Shown one piece after another: positions 1-11,954 of a stretch of 64,000 bases of DNA; the first letter of the stretch is position 1; every line of letters begins with the position of its first letter. Origin of the DNA: Lathyrus oleraceus. Its lineage: Eukaryota > Streptophyta > Magnoliopsida > Fabales > Fabaceae. A program made the position numbers and the translations under genes. A model generated the notes under the pieces. That model searched no databases and was not told the DNA's origin. It saw nothing but the letters and a program-made list of their open reading frames with translations. The DNA lies in assembly GCF_024323335.1 (NCBI RefSeq), contig NC_066581.1:440783816-440847815 (forward strand), given 5' to 3'.

Positions 1-148
1 GACCCACTATAAAATCTTCCAACTGGATTTTCCGAATCAAATGGTGAGGGTCATTTGTTTTGAGTAAAATAGTGGGAGCATATTTAATTAAAGGCATAAT
101 TAAATGTGTTATTGATACTTATATTTTCATTATTTCATGTAGATTACC
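1..148. other. AT-rich sequence upstream of copia gag; nothing else recognised
   Basis: No open frame or known motif is visible. By position it may be the untranslated leader of the copia gag remnant that begins at 149, but neither an LTR end nor a primer site can be seen, so this is only a guess. Confidence 0.3.
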
Positions 149-830
149 ATGACAACAAACACCTTTAACAACATTTTGCGATCAATCATTGACAAGGAAA
201 AATTGTCTAGGACAAATTTTCTGGATTGACACAGAAATCTGACTATTATCCTCAAACATGATAGACAGTTGTATGTCTTGGAGAAACCTGTTCCTGAAGA
301 GGAACCTCCTAGTTATGCACCTAAGGCAGAAAGAGATGCTTATAAGAAGCATGTCGATGATGCCAATGAAATTGCTTTCCTCATGCTAGCTACCATGAAC
401 TCAGAGTTGCAAAAGCAACATGAGAATATGGCAGTGTTCGATATGATCGAACACCTAAAGATGCTCTATCAAGAGCAAGCAAGGCATGAAAGGTTTTAAG
501 TTTCAAAAGCCCCTTTTCAAGGCAAGTTAGCTGAGGGAGCCCCTGTAGGTCCCCATGTGCTCAAGATGATTGGGTATGTGGAAAACCTTAAGAGGTTGGG
601 TTTTCCCCTCGGAAAGGAACTTGCCACTGATTTGATCTTGCAATTATTTCCAGATAGATTCAGTCAATTTGTCCTTAATTTCAATATAAATGATATGGAC
701 AAATATCTTCCTGAACTGCTAGCCATGTTAAGAACTGCTGAGCAGAATCTGAAGTCAAAAGGGAAGTCTATTCTGATGATCGGAAATGGAAAGAGACAGA
801 ACAAAAGGGAGGTTCATTATTTTGTATATA
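149..830 (+). pseudogene. Ty1/copia gag remnant (UBN2-like capsid region)
   Basis: The frame opens with an ATG at 149 (MTTNTF...) and reads in one frame to about 815. It is broken by a TGA near 227 where copia gags have a Trp (FLDW context) and by a TAA at 497-499. Recognisable copia gag features include the LEKPVPEEEP stretch, the segment MLATMNSELQ, the run LYQEQARHERF and the C-terminal LPELLAMLRTAEQNLKSKG. In intact copia elements this protein forms the virus-like particle. The zinc knuckle, protease, integrase and reverse transcriptase that should follow are absent: homology stops near 815 and LTR-like sequence begins about 50 bases later. This is a dead fragment left by deletion or by insertion of a second copia element. 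Family assignment is from motif recognition only; the sub-lineage is uncertain. Confidence 0.8.
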
Positions 831-854
831 ATTTTTCTTTAAGTATTTGTTATT

Positions 855-1263
855 CATTTGTGTAAAATCTATTTATGTAGAAGCATCTTGTAACACATAA
901 AATATTATTCAAACTATTTGTTTGATTCCTTAAGGAGGTTATCCTTAAGAAGACAAAGAAGGTTGTTCTTTGTGAGTCCTTAAGGAGGCTATGGTATAGT
1001 TGAATCCTTGAGTAGACAAAGAAGGTTATTCTTTGTGTTTGTTGTAATCTGTTGATTATAATGGATTAAGTCCTTATGTATAAGGAAAAATTACCTTGGC
1101 GGGTGGATTGGATTAGCTTTGAGTTTCAAGCGAACTAGGATAAAAATAATTGTGTTTTTATCTCTTTGTTATTAACTTGTTAGCGGTGGTCTTGTTTTGG
1201 AAAAATCATTTTCTTGTAAAACCCAATTCAAACTCCCATTTCTTTTGTTTTTTACACCTTCAA
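855..1263 (+). repeat. Copia LTR 3'-end fragment with internal duplication
   Basis: This looks like the 3' part of a legume copia LTR: a block reading ACCTTGGCGGGTGGATTGG at about 1092 and an end resembling CACCTTCA at 1256-1263. A unit of about 55 bases (CCTTAAGGAGG ... AGACAAAGAAGGTT) occurs twice, at about 927-978 and 985-1040. The expected Met-tRNA primer site does not follow. The LTR assignment rests on remembered family features, so confidence is moderate. Confidence 0.5.
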
Positions 1264-1675
1264 TATACTCTAAAGGGGATTTTTTTATATATTTGTAAGT
1301 GGAGTTAAAACTTTATTTCTTCTACATCTTAATTAGTAATTCTTACATAAGTCCAACCTTAATACAAACATAAAATCTAGAAAATACTTCCTCTCCATAC
1401 ATCATTCTCAAAGTTGGATGGCGCTCATCGTGGGGGAGAAGTATGATGGATGTTGTTTTTTAAATATGTGATTATATCTAGTAAGTTATTTCTTTTGCAC
1501 TTTTTTATAATAACAAAGGAGGAGAAGTATACTTTCATGGGGATTATCTTATATATTTGTAAGGAGAGTTAAAACATCATTTGTTCTACTTCTTAATATT
1601 TTATGTTAAGCCACTTCCCTGAGAGATATTTTTTCATCATCAAACATGGGGAGAATGTGGTTCTATGTGTAAACA
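1264..1675 (+). repeat. SIRE/Maximus-like copia spacer before the 3' LTR
   Basis: Several purine-rich GGGGAGAA-type stretches occur (about 1432, 1520 and 1648), as in the long spacer upstream of the 3' LTR in SIRE/Maximus copia elements. A block of about 60 bases is present twice as a direct repeat (1276-1334 and 1539-1601; shared core TTATATATTTGTAAG). The last purine tract, near 1646-1658, would be the polypurine tract. There is no coding potential. Confidence 0.5.
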
Positions 1676-2422
1676 TGTTTTGATGATTAAATCAACAAGA
1701 TCAAACATAAAGAATATCATCAAAGAATGGATCTGAATCAAAAAGCATGAAATAAAATTTCTAATGATTGACTAAAGAAAGATCATTTTTTTATGAACAT
1801 TATCAAGAAACAAATATGATTTCTAAAACTCCTTTGATTAGAAGATCTGTGAGTACAACTTTCTATTAGATGTATTTTGTATGATGTCAAAACTAGGATA
1901 CTTTAGTGTTTATGTATTTAGGACAGTATCCTCTGAGTCTTAATGTGTATCTTAGCATTAGGAAGTATAAAAACATTTTGAAATGAGTTGGAAAAAGCTT
2001 CATGCATTAAAACAAGTTTAGATGGCAAAAATAATCTATGTGTCGACACATACGTGCTATAGGACGACACATAGAAGAAATTGTTTTCTATGAGTCGACA
2101 CATACGAGTTCCAGGTCGGCACATGTAAGTCATTTTTAAAGCATGTAGCTTCTGTTTTATGTGCCACCTTTATAGGTCGACACATGACCTATACAGGCCA
2201 ACACATTCATCAAATAGGTTGATATATTACTTACGTAGGTCAACACATGCATCAAAAATCTTGAAAATTGGCATTATTTTCTAAACCTCTTGAGTTCCTT
2301 TTTCTTCTAACTTGCATACATATATATACTTCATGCATGCATCATTTTTAGTAACGTTATAGAGTATATGAAACCGGGATTTCAAAGAGGTCTCATCATC
2401 TTCAACCTCATTCTATGCATAC
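1676..2422 (+). repeat. Copia 3' LTR, truncated by Athila-1 insertion
   Basis: It starts TGTTTTGATGATTAAATC shortly downstream of a purine tract, the usual start of SIRE-type copia LTRs, and stops abruptly at the Athila-1 LTR at 2423. It holds a series of GTCGACACAT motifs (separate entry). The rest of this LTR should lie beyond the far end of the nested elements, outside the window. Confidence 0.5.
2037..2250 (+). repeat. Array of degenerate GTCGACACAT palindromic motifs
   Basis: At least seven copies of a motif close to GGTCGACACATG occur at irregular spacing of 20-60 bases. The first (2037-2052, TATGTGTCGACACATA) is a perfect 16-base palindrome; others read GACGACACAT, GTCGGCACATG, GTCGACACATG, GCCAACACAT and GTCAACACATG. 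They lie in the U3-side part of the copia LTR, where enhancer repeats would be expected, but no function can be shown. Confidence 0.6.
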
Positions 2423-3548
2423 TGATAACTTCTCGACAAGTATATCGATAATGTTGAAGTAATAAAAAGATCGAATCCATAAGGGTTGCCTTCAAGCAAG
2501 ACAAAATGTGTGCAATTTATAAAAACTAGTAAAAAGGGGGGGGTGAGTTTTAGTGCGAAAAGTAAATAAACGAGTAAACAGAATCACAAAAGAGGTTAGG
2601 TTGTTTTTTAGAATCCCTTATTCCTGTATTGTTGATGTTTGATGCCTTGTATGAATGATATTATCACTTGATGCCTACTATGAATGATATTATCACTTTA
2701 ACCCCACTGCGAATTTACAAAACCATTATAGTTGATCCCTCATGAAATAACTCACTAACCATTACTCGGAGCTCTCTATTCATAGTCCTCTAGTGTAAGC
2801 AGATTTAGGCGATTTATAAAACATTAATTCCCTATGCCACTACTCGGGGTCTCCTATTCCTATTCAACCAGCGTAAGTACAACAGTTTCCCTAGGTACAA
2901 CATATAGAATAATGGTCAGTATTCCCTATATGCCTAAAATCAGATTAAAAGATTATCTCATATAAAAATAATTAAGAAGAATAAGAAATTGAATGACATT
3001 ATAGATCAAAAGGTTCATACAAAGTCAAATAAACATTGAATTAAACAATATTGAAATAGGTTCATCCTAACACAACCTAACCTTGAGGAGATTAGCTACT
3101 CATAATGTAATTAACAATACCATAATTGATAGATGAAAATAACATATGAAATCTCTTGAAGTAATGGCCTCAAATGGCTTCAAATGCTCTAAAAGTCATC
3201 CATTGTGCTCTCAAAATCATGGTTTGCTCTCTCCAAATCGAAACCCTTAAGAAAGTTCAGAAAATCCCCCTTTTATTGGCTGTAGAGTGGACCATAACAT
3301 ATTAGAAAAGTTCATAAAAATTGACCATCATGCGCGTGATGACTTGTATTGTGCATGATGTCGCTTTATGGCCATATCGCATGCGCGATGGTACATGTGA
3401 TTATTTATGAAGTTGCGTCCTTTTTTGCTCCTTTTTCACTCAAATTTTCACTAAGTCTACAATCTTCTCTCTTAGATATTTTTTACTCATTCTTTGATCT
3501 TTCTTCTTCATTTTGGCTAAATATATGCAATAACGGACTGTCATTATA
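2423..3548 (-). repeat. Athila-1 3' LTR
   Basis: The left end reads TGATAACTTCTCG and resembles the left end of Athila-2 at 59159, including the downstream AGTAATA...TCGAATCCA block. The right end (minus-strand start TATAATGACAG) abuts a polypurine tract at about 3549-3562 (minus CAAGTTTGGGGT). The start seems mutated from the expected TGATAATGACAG, so the right boundary is uncertain by a few bases. No internal gene is seen. Confidence 0.75.
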
Positions 3549-4572
3549 ACCCCAAACTTGAATCGTTGCTTGTCCTCAAGTAACTCGCATGCAACTGCAC
3601 ATTTCAATAGACAATAACTCGCACAATAACAATCAAATATCACTAAATTAAATATTTATTTTACCTGACCATTGTTCTAGCTTCCATCTTCTATTCTGTG
3701 AATTCGGAAAACGTCTTCAACATTAACAAGTACTTTACTTGTCTCTCACCGCACTTTAACTCTCTCAATGGATATGGTGATCTCTCAATCAACATGTAAA
3801 GTAAATAATTCTTAGCTTAATCATGTTATAATAGAGTTTATCACATAAATCACAACACACACATTAGAGGTTTTTTCAGGTAGTAACTTGGCTTATGTTT
3901 GGGTATGATATTTTTAGGAAAGTAGATTTAAATCTTTGGAGTTAGGTGACGAGTTATGCTTATATCATCATACCTCTTTGTCCCTTTTTTACGCTACTAG
4001 AGTTTTTTGTCCTTCTTATACTATCATTCTTTTCTTTTCTCATTTTTTTGAAGATGTGTCTTTTCCACTTCTTTTTTCTCAGAAACTTTGAAATTTTTAG
4101 CCAATATTCTCTACTACCTCAACCCCAAACTTAAAACTTTGTCACTTTCAAGAGCAACCCCAAAATTAACCTTTTTGATATACTTTTGGAACTATACTTC
4201 TACCTAACTCCAAAGAGAGGGTGGAAAGAAAAGATCTTTCAGGTCATATGGCTAAAAAATTTAGGCTACGTCACCGAAAGAAAGGCTAAAGCTCAAAGTG
4301 GTTAGCAATGGATATATACTATAGGTTGGTTTAAAAAAGATTAAAGTTATAAACAAAAACCCGCCTCAGTGTGTGTCGGTCAAATCAGATAAACTTAGTC
4401 ATAAATATATCAAAACCTATAAAATAATGATGGATGGATAGACTCATAAAGAATGAAAAGTGAACAATGGAAGTTATTTGGCTCAAAACTTACTATATGA
4501 GGTATATGTAGGTTGAGTACATGTTCGTTGATTCTTCTCTCATCCTTCCCCTTCAAGTTGCTAGTTGCTATT
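3549..4572 (-). other. Athila-1 3' untranslated region, part 1 (with two PPT-like tracts)
   Basis: Noncoding sequence between the 3' LTR and the remnant coding region. A minus-strand purine tract borders the LTR, followed rightwards by the Athila-typical block read on plus as TTGCTTGTCCTCAAG. A second, similar tract (minus TTTAAGTTTGGGGTTGAGG) occurs at about 4120-4138. The remainder is AT-rich and featureless. Confidence 0.65.
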
Positions 4573-5459
4573 TGTCACTACCGGGATTTCGGAGCGACGA
4601 AACTGGGACTAAAGAAATGCCAAAGGGAGTCAAAATCAGAAGAGTTTCCACCGAATTTTATTTAATATGCCTCTATCAGAGAGGCGAGGGGAAATAGTCG
4701 ATAAAAGAGAATAAAGAAATCGGTCTCGTAATCGGGACATGGGTTCAGAAGTCAGTTACACAAGGGGAAGGTATTAGCACCCCTCATGTCCATGGTACTC
4801 CATGGGAACCGTTTGTGTTTTTGTGTATGTGGGTATTTATCATGATTATCGTTTTATTTTCAAAATAATGTGTGTGAAAGAGAGGGATTTTTGGTTTTTT
4901 ATTATTGTGCTCTCTAAGGATTGTCGCCCTTGTGCCTACGTATCACTCATCGGGATGAGGAATAAGAGCTTCGTAGTTCGGAGTAGAAAATGTTTGTGTG
5001 TTGATTGATTTTACCTTTGAAAAAAAGGTTTTCGGGATGGGTTCCCTAAGGTACAAAAATTAGGTTTGATTGGTTGAATTGATTTTACCTTAAACAAAGG
5101 TTTATGAAAGGATTTGGTTGTGATTAGATTGCACTAAAGTCTATGGGTGGAGGTGAATATTCTAGAAGACAAGATAAGCGTCTTGCATCCAAAATAATCA
5201 GAGTGATGGTAGGAATTCTCCATTCTCACTCATTCTCCAGCACTTAAGCCTCATGGCGCATAAAACTAATCGTAGTTATTAAGTGTTTTAAGGTGGTGCC
5301 ATGATGCCATTTTTACAACCGAAATGTAAGTGCAGATGAAACCCAAAGTTCATAAAGTGTCACAAATTAATGGGGGATGCCTCCAAGAGAAAGTCCTAGG
5401 ATGAGATCCTCTAAGTCCAAGTGGTTAAGTAAAATGTATTTTTTGGGGTCTTATAATTT

Positions 5460-5640
5460 TATCATGTTTTTGTTGTTTTTAAATGTAATAATAACAATAA
5501 AGTAAAGAAAAATGATATGATGATGAGTTTGTATAATGATAATGATGATGAGTACTTGAACGTAAATGACATACAAGTAAATAACAATGAAACGTAACAA
5601 TGACAATAAAAATAACAAAATGTTAGTAGTAATCAAAGTT
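5460..5640. repeat. AT-rich low-complexity tract in the solo LTR
   Basis: Simple-sequence-like ATAATGATGATGA and AATAACAATAAAG runs. They yield short open frames by chance only. Confidence 0.6.
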
Positions 5641-6396
5641 AGTAAAGTTAGGTTAGATTAGGGTCATGAACAAAGGACCAACACTTTAGGATTATATATC
5701 CTTAGGTCAATAGATTCCAAGTGTGGCGCATTGGGGGATAACTTATCATTGATGCAAAGTATGGAAGGTGATTAATGGATCAACTTACAATAGATTTGTA
5801 CCAATGAAAGTTGTATAACCCCAAGTCCATCTATTAATAGATTGACAAAAGGAAGACTATGCATGACTCAAGGTTTGAAGCTTAATGATTGATCAAAGTA
5901 TAATATTAACAAGGTAATAAGAGTTAGTGTATGATATAAATAAGTAAGTATAAGGTGTTAGTGGGTTATTATAAACCAAGCTAAGTGATAATGTATCAGA
6001 TGAAATCACAAGTTAGAATATGTACCAGTAAGGCTTCATCCATAAGTTAAATAACCCAAGTTTTTTGAAATAGGGGAAACCTATTCAATTTTAAAAGTAC
6101 CATGGATGAACAATTGATCATCTATTAGTTGGTTTGAAGTATGGAAGGTTTAACCAACCCTAAATCAAACAAATCATGACCTAGGTGGATTTCGTTAGCC
6201 CTCAATTTCAAGACTCCACAAGCCCATAAATAATTCCTCAAATGAAATTGAATAAGAAACCAATCAATTCTAGACACAAAAATAATAGGGGTCCATGTTC
6301 AAAATATTTTAAGAATAAGAAAATAAATGGGGTAAAAAATAGTTCAAAGTTGGAAATAAAATAGGATAAAATAATAAAATGAACATGAAATAAAAA

Positions 6397-6480
6397 TAAA
6401 AACCAAAGTTGCACACACTGGGCGTTGAACCCCTAACCATGGGGTCATGGGGGGATCACCCCCTCTCCCACTAGGCCAGG
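6397..6480 (-). ncRNA. tRNA-like sequence (Pol III A box + B box + T-run), SINE head or tRNA relic
   Basis: On the minus strand TGGCCTAGTGGG (6467-6478) matches the tRNA A-box form TRGYNNARNGG. GGTTCAACGCC (6421-6431) matches the B-box form GGTTCRANNCC. They are about 35 bases apart, within the range of tRNAs and tRNA-derived SINEs. A T5 run (6402-6398) follows about 18 bases downstream and could terminate Pol III. Acceptor-stem pairing is not evident, so this is not a functional tRNA. A tRNA-derived SINE head or degenerate tRNA insertion in the LTR fits best; chance resemblance is possible. Confidence 0.45.
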
Positions 6481-7129
6481 CGCTCGGTGGTGTTAATAAC
6501 GACACTGAAGCAAATAAATAATAAACATAATAAATAAATGGAATGCGTGCGCGTATTAACCAATCAAAACAGGAAAACCATTTTTTTTTAAATCAAACGC
6601 GTGCAACAGTCATCTTCTTCCTCGAGCCAAACTCAAAAATAAAAACTTGGAAATACACGTTTTCAACCAAATTTTTATATGGAATCATGTTGCAATTACA
6701 TATGAGCCATTGATTGGCTCTGAGTGTGAAGTATTTGGCCATGAACCAGAAGAACTCAAATGACCTAGTTCAAAAATTGAACTTTGGAAATGGAACAATC
6801 AAAGTTGAAAACTTATGGTTAATGATCATAAGAACATTTCGAGGTGATTAGAAACCTGTTTGGATGATAGGGGTGAAGGGAACTACCTGATCAGAAATAA
6901 CTCAGGGAAGAATTTTGACTACTTGGCTCAGCTCAGATGAGGCTTGGGGAAGATGAGTTAGGGCTTTGGAAAGCTTAAGTGAAGGTTAGTGAAGGTTTCT
7001 GGATGGTTGTTTGGGATTGAAATGGTTTGAAACTTAGAAAATAAAACTTTTTTTTGAAGCTTCAGCTCGAATGTTCAACATGGGTTCTTTGGCTTAGAAT
7101 GCTTTGCAAATGAAAGGGACAACTTCCCC

Positions 7130-7138
7130 TATTTATAG
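7130..7138 (-). promoter_or_regulatory. TATA-like box of the solo LTR
   Basis: Minus-strand CTATAAATAG lies inside a GC-containing context about 1.6 kb from the LTR's U3 end. Position and sequence resemble the TATA boxes in the Ogre-B and Ogre-D LTRs. Confidence 0.55.
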
Positions 7139-8758
7139 GGAAGGTGTATGGATGGTTAAGTGAGGGGAAAAGTGAGGTTTGATCATAAATGTTGAGTGGC
7201 TTGAAAAATGATTTGGATTGACTTGGGGAGAAATTGAATAGGAGTGTTCTGACCTTCCTTAGTCCCTTGCATTGATTTGGAACAATCAAGGGTCTTATTT
7301 TCACCTACAACAAATTCCATTTTTTGCCATTTTGGGAAAAACCTGTTTTTGCACATGCGGTCGGGGTTTGATCCTTGGGATGTTTTGGCTTGCAAGTTAA
7401 CCTTCAAACACACCACAATACCATATGCAACATGTTTGGGTACCATTGGGATCAGATTGGATTGATTTGGAGACTTGGAGAATGGAATTGCATATTCTGA
7501 GTTGGACATGTCTGGTTTGTGCATCTGGGTGATCACCAATGTTTGAACCAAGGCCAAATGAAATTGGCTTGTGCGTTTTGCCTCAAACTTGTGCCATTTG
7601 TTCCTTACCATGTCCTTGATTGAATTTAAAAAGAATCAGGTCAAAAGGGTTTATGGTTTGGAAATGGAAATTTGCTAAAGTAGTGGTCATGACATGATTT
7701 TAGGGCATGGTGAGCATGTTGGACCAACTTGGCCAATAGCAAAATTGAAGTCCTTCCTTAATGAATAAGGTCTTAGACCTTGAAACAAAGTTGGATATGA
7801 AGTTAATTAGGAAATTTGGCTCGATGTGTAATTTATAAAGCTTGAGAAATGAGAAAGTTATGGTCTTTGGAACTTTCCATAGGTCATTCTTGCCAAAACG
7901 TGACCAACCAATATGACCTAAAAATGTAATTTTGTGATTTCTTGATTTCCAAGGCACCATGGTGAATTTTTTGAGTTCATATCATCATAACATGATGGCA
8001 AATAAGATTTTGATCTTTGTGGGATGATTTTTTGGCCAAGTTGATGCATGGATCAAAGCATTGAAGGTTGAAAAAGCATGACCAAATCAAGTACTTGTAG
8101 TATGGATTGAATGGATGTTTAAATGATGGATTTTGATTATAATGGACATAAATGATGTGGTAAGAAAGGTAGGGTGATTGTATGATTAAAATGAAACAAG
8201 GTCAATGATTGAAGGATCCTTAAATTAGGGTTTCTTGAGCCACGAGTTTTTTTGTCAAGAACCAAATCCAGGTCGATTAGGGTTTGAGATGAAAGGGTCA
8301 CATTAGGATGTTTCAAAGGTGTAGGGCATGAACAAAATTTGGATTTGAGGGTCCTAGATGGCATGGTAAAAAACAATGGGGAACCATGACTTATACAAGC
8401 CAAACGAGGGTGAGGAACTCGGGATTGGTTCTTGGATGACCAGATGAATCTTGAAGCTTCTATAAAGGGGACTCACCACCAAAATTGGGTTTTGGGAGTG
8501 AGTGAGATGTCTTGAGTAACCCTGCAAGCTTTATGGGATGCTATAGGATGATATTATGGTTAAGGTGGCTTTAGCACACCTCAACATGGCCTGAGGGTTT
8601 TGAATCTTCACAGATGAATCCCATGCCTTGAATTTGTGGATTATTATGGATTGTTAAGTATAGATGCATATGAGATGACATGTGTGGTATGTATGCTCAT
8701 GGAGTAGTGTTTAAAAAGTTGATGTGGAGTAGGGTAAATTTGAGGGTATGACACTATT

Positions 8759-9019
8759 GTGATGATCAAGTTTCTTTTTTACCATTTGTTCAATGCTAAA
8801 GTGGTAAACTTGTAAATATGAAAAAACACAAACAACTACAAACTTGTTTATTAATGAAAAAATATATTTTCAAGGAAGGGTTCTGCTTGAATAACTAATT
8901 ACTCTTTTGGATGGTCTTGAATTAAAGTACGGCAAAATCTGCAAGACAAAAGCAGGTTATAAATGATAGGTTACCTCCCATTCATTGCTTATTTTCCGTC
9001 ATTAGATTGACGATGTAAA
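8759..9019 (-). other. Athila-1 3' untranslated region, part 2
   Basis: Continuation of the 3' UTR after the solo LTR. Near 8970-9010 the plus strand reads GGTTACCTCCCATTCATTGC ... GTCATTAGATTGACGAT. This matches the pol-end spacer of Athila-2 at about 63735-63785 and confirms the two elements are related. No open frame. Confidence 0.6.
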
Positions 9020-10063
9020 TCAGGGGTCTGACAATATTAGGTAGGCTTTTTCACTTGGAATCTCTCATCCATAATAATTCTTAAGCCATTACCTATTTAC
9101 TTTAATTTTTATCATGTCACCAGGATATTGAATTTCAATAGCACCACTTTGATAAACCTTGGTAACCACAAATTGTCCTAACCACATGAACTTTAGCTTT
9201 CCCGGAAATAATCATAACTATGAATTAAACAGTAAAACTTGTTGGCCCTCTTGGAAGTTCTGTCGTGAAAGTTTCTTGTTGTGATATCTTTTTGTCATTT
9301 CCTTATAAGTTAATGCCTTTTCATATGCGGACAACCACATCTCCTCCAATTCATCGAATTTCAATAACCTCTTCCTTCCATTTTTCATCAAAATTTAGGA
9401 ACTGTATTGCCCAATATATTTTATGCTCCAATTCTACAGGAAGATGACATGCTTTCCCATGCACCATTTGAAAGTTGTTTTGTATGCCCATAGGGCGTCA
9501 TCTAATTTTGTTGACCAGTCGTTTCTCGATGCGGCCACAATTTTCAACGGGGTTTGCTTTAGCTATCTGTTTAATACTTCCACTTGACCGCATGTCTGTG
9601 TATGATATGGTGTTGACACCTTATGTTTAACATATTTCTCCAACTACATTTCCAAATACCTATTGTAAAAATATGTCCCTACATCACTTATTAGCACCCT
9701 GGGTACACCGAACCTGAAAAAAAAAATCTTTTTCAAAAAATTTATAATATTTTGAGCATCATTAGCACTACCAGCAATGGCTTCCACCCATTTAGTCACA
9801 TAATCAACACAATCCAGAACCTAAAGATACATATTTGATTGGGGAAACGGACTTGTGAAGTCAATTCCCCAACAATCAAATGGTTATACTTCAAGCATAA
9901 TATTGAAAGGAATTTCGTTTTGTTTTGAGATGTTACCTGTTTTGTCACATTCAAGGAATGTAGACACATATCACTTACAATCATTAAGTAGACTAGGCCA
10001 CCAAAACCCACTTTGTAGTATCTTAGTTGCTAGTCTCTCTCTACTACGGTGTCCCCCATATGC
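9020..10063 (-). pseudogene. Athila-1 integrase remnant
   Basis: Translated on the minus strand with frameshifts, this shows the Athila integrase: a WGIDFTSPFP segment (first catalytic Asp) at about 9845, VDYVTKWVEA, ISDVGTYF (second Asp) at about 9695, HTQTCGQVEVLNR (catalytic Glu) at about 9590, VHGKACHLPVELEH at about 9450, and the C-terminal stretch GKLKFMWLGQFVV at about 9195. Integrase inserts the cDNA copy into the genome. Several stops and frame changes are visible, so it is inactive. It runs straight on from the RNase H remnant, as in an intact pol polyprotein. Confidence 0.8.
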
Positions 10064-10640
10064 TTAACTATGAAAATGCCACATAATGTTATCCGCTTCT
10101 TTACCTATAACACACATGCGAAGTAAACCATCAAAGCTTATCTTGAACAAATATGGATCATCCCATAGATAACTATTTGTCTCTTTGTAGAAGTATTTCC
10201 TTTGCTTCCAAGTGTATTCTTCTGGTACTACATTTGTCACTTTATAGTTTGAAATATCTGCAAACCATGGTCTTTCACTAATTGACATCAGTTGCTCATC
10301 TAGAAATGTCTTTGTAATAGCTTGCTTATTTGTTGTTACTTCAACATTTTCTAACCTTGAAAGGTGATCTTCCACCATATTTTCTACTCCTTTGTTGTCT
10401 TTGATTTCTAAATCAAATTCTTGTAATAGAAGCACCCATCTTAGCAATTTCAGTTTGGAGTCACTCTTCTTGAATAAATACTTCGAAGTTGCATGATCTG
10501 CAAAAATAATAACCGTGGAACCAATTAAATAAGGGTAAAAAATTTCCAAATCAAATACTACCGCTAGCAATTATTTTTCAATGGTGGTGTAATTAAGTTG
10601 ATTATCATTTAAGACCTAGCTAGCATAGTAAATTGCATGA
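10064..10640 (-). pseudogene. Athila-1 RNase H and connection domain remnant
   Basis: A 168-residue open stretch (10570-10064) carries the Ty3/gypsy RNase H signatures [31 protein letters not shown] and [11 protein letters not shown]. The last Asp belongs to the D..H..SR motif. The N-terminal part of the domain (about 10570-10640) is degenerate. RNase H removes the RNA strand during reverse transcription. It is followed directly by the integrase N-terminal region. Confidence 0.85.
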
Positions 10641-11780
10641 AAATGTTTTGCGTGTCTTTGGCCAAAATCTGCGCCAACTGTATAATCGCTTGCATCACAC
10701 ATAATTTCAAAAGTTAGCCCCTAATTAGGAGACACAATTTCAAGAGCGGTTGTCAATTTATTTTTTATGATAGAAAAAGAGTTTAGGAAATATTTATCAA
10801 AGTTAAATTTATTTCCTTTGATCAAAAGGTTACACAAGGGTTTTGAATTTTTGAAAAGTTCTTAATGAACCTCCTATAAAAACCTGTATGACCTAGAAAA
10901 CTTCTCACTCCTTTAACATTTATTAGGGATGGAAGTTTTTCTATCACTTCAATCTTTGCTTGATCGACCTCAATGCCTTTAGCAGGGATTTTACGATCGA
11001 GCACAATGCCTTCAGTTACCATAAAATGGCATTTTTCCCAATTCAAGACCAAGTTTGTCTCGGTGCATCTCTTAAGGACATCATTTAATCGATCAAGACA
11101 ACAATCAAAAGATTTACCAAAAAGATAAAAATCATCCATAAATACCTCTATTGAGTTTTCAATCATGTCAATGCATGTAGCTTAGAAACGTTGATGGCAC
11201 ATTACATAATCCGAAAGGAATCCTCCTATCTGCAAAAACTCTGAATGGGCATGTGAGTGCGGTTTTCTCTTGATCAGCGGGATCTACAACAATTTGGTTA
11301 TATCCCAAATACCCATCCAAAAAATAGTAGTAAGCTTGTCTGGCTAATCTCTCAAGCATTTGGTCCATAAATGGAAATGGAAAATGATCCTTCCCTGTAG
11401 CTAGATTTAACCTGCAATAGTCAATACACATTCCCCATCCCATAACATTACGAGTATGGATTAATTCATTTTTTTCATTACGAATAACAATGATGCCCTT
11501 TTTGTTTCGGAATCACATGCACTGGACTTACCCACGAACTATCAAAAATAGGATAAATCATATCTGCTTCAAGTAACTTAAGGACTTATTTTCTTACCAT
11601 TTCTTTCATGGCTGGATTTAAACGTCGTTGAGGTTGAACAACAAGTTTAAATTCTTCCTGAATTTTTGTTTTATGCATGTAGTATGCTAGACTAATCCCT
11701 TTCAAATATGCTACATTCCACCCTAATGCTTCTTTGTTTTATTTTAGTACTAGTATCAACTTTTCTTCTTCATTTTTTTA
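10641..11780 (-). pseudogene. Athila-1 reverse transcriptase remnant
   Basis: The minus strand shows WVSPVHVIPK (about 11535), then CIDYCRLN, KDHFPFPFMDQMLERLA and FLDGYLGYNQI (11443-11168). After a frameshift near 11167 the catalytic FMDDF motif follows (11140-11126), with the thumb-side stretch VRSFLGHTGFYRRFI. These match the Athila clade RT, where the catalytic motif is usually FMDDF rather than YVDD. Both catalytic Asp codons remain, but the frameshift and upstream stops make it a pseudogene. The neighbouring protease and RNase H confirm pol order. Confidence 0.88.
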
Positions 11781-11954
11781 TAGAGTACTACTAATAATTG
11801 CGGGGTGCCTATTTCCTTAACTTAGAAAAACATATTTCAGATACTCAGGGAGTTCTTTTAGTTCAGGTTTCGTTGGTTTCTCATGACTAATTCCTTCTAA
11901 CTCTTCAATTTATATATAAGCATGGTCCAGCTGAATTGCTTGCAATTATAGAAC

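Larger units (their letters stand above)
4573..8753 (-). mobile_element. Solo LTR of a Tat/Ogre-like element with 5-bp TSD
   Basis: The unit begins TGTCACTACCGG and ends GGGTATGACA, so it has TG...CA termini, and is flanked on both sides by CTATT (4568-4572 and 8754-8758). No primer site, polypurine tract or coding sequence is attached, as expected for a solo LTR left by LTR-LTR recombination. The left part (about 4590-5000: a GGGGAAGGTATTAGCACCC block, then an ACGTA...GGATGAGG block) resembles the R/U5 end of Ogre LTRs in minus orientation. A TATA-like box lies at 7130-7138 on the minus strand. Length is 4181 bp. Exact family unknown. Confidence 0.9.

Noticed and set aside
7183..7611. 142-codon minus-strand ORF in the solo LTR
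   Set aside because: No domain, lies in an LTR, and overlaps another open frame on each strand. Considered chance.
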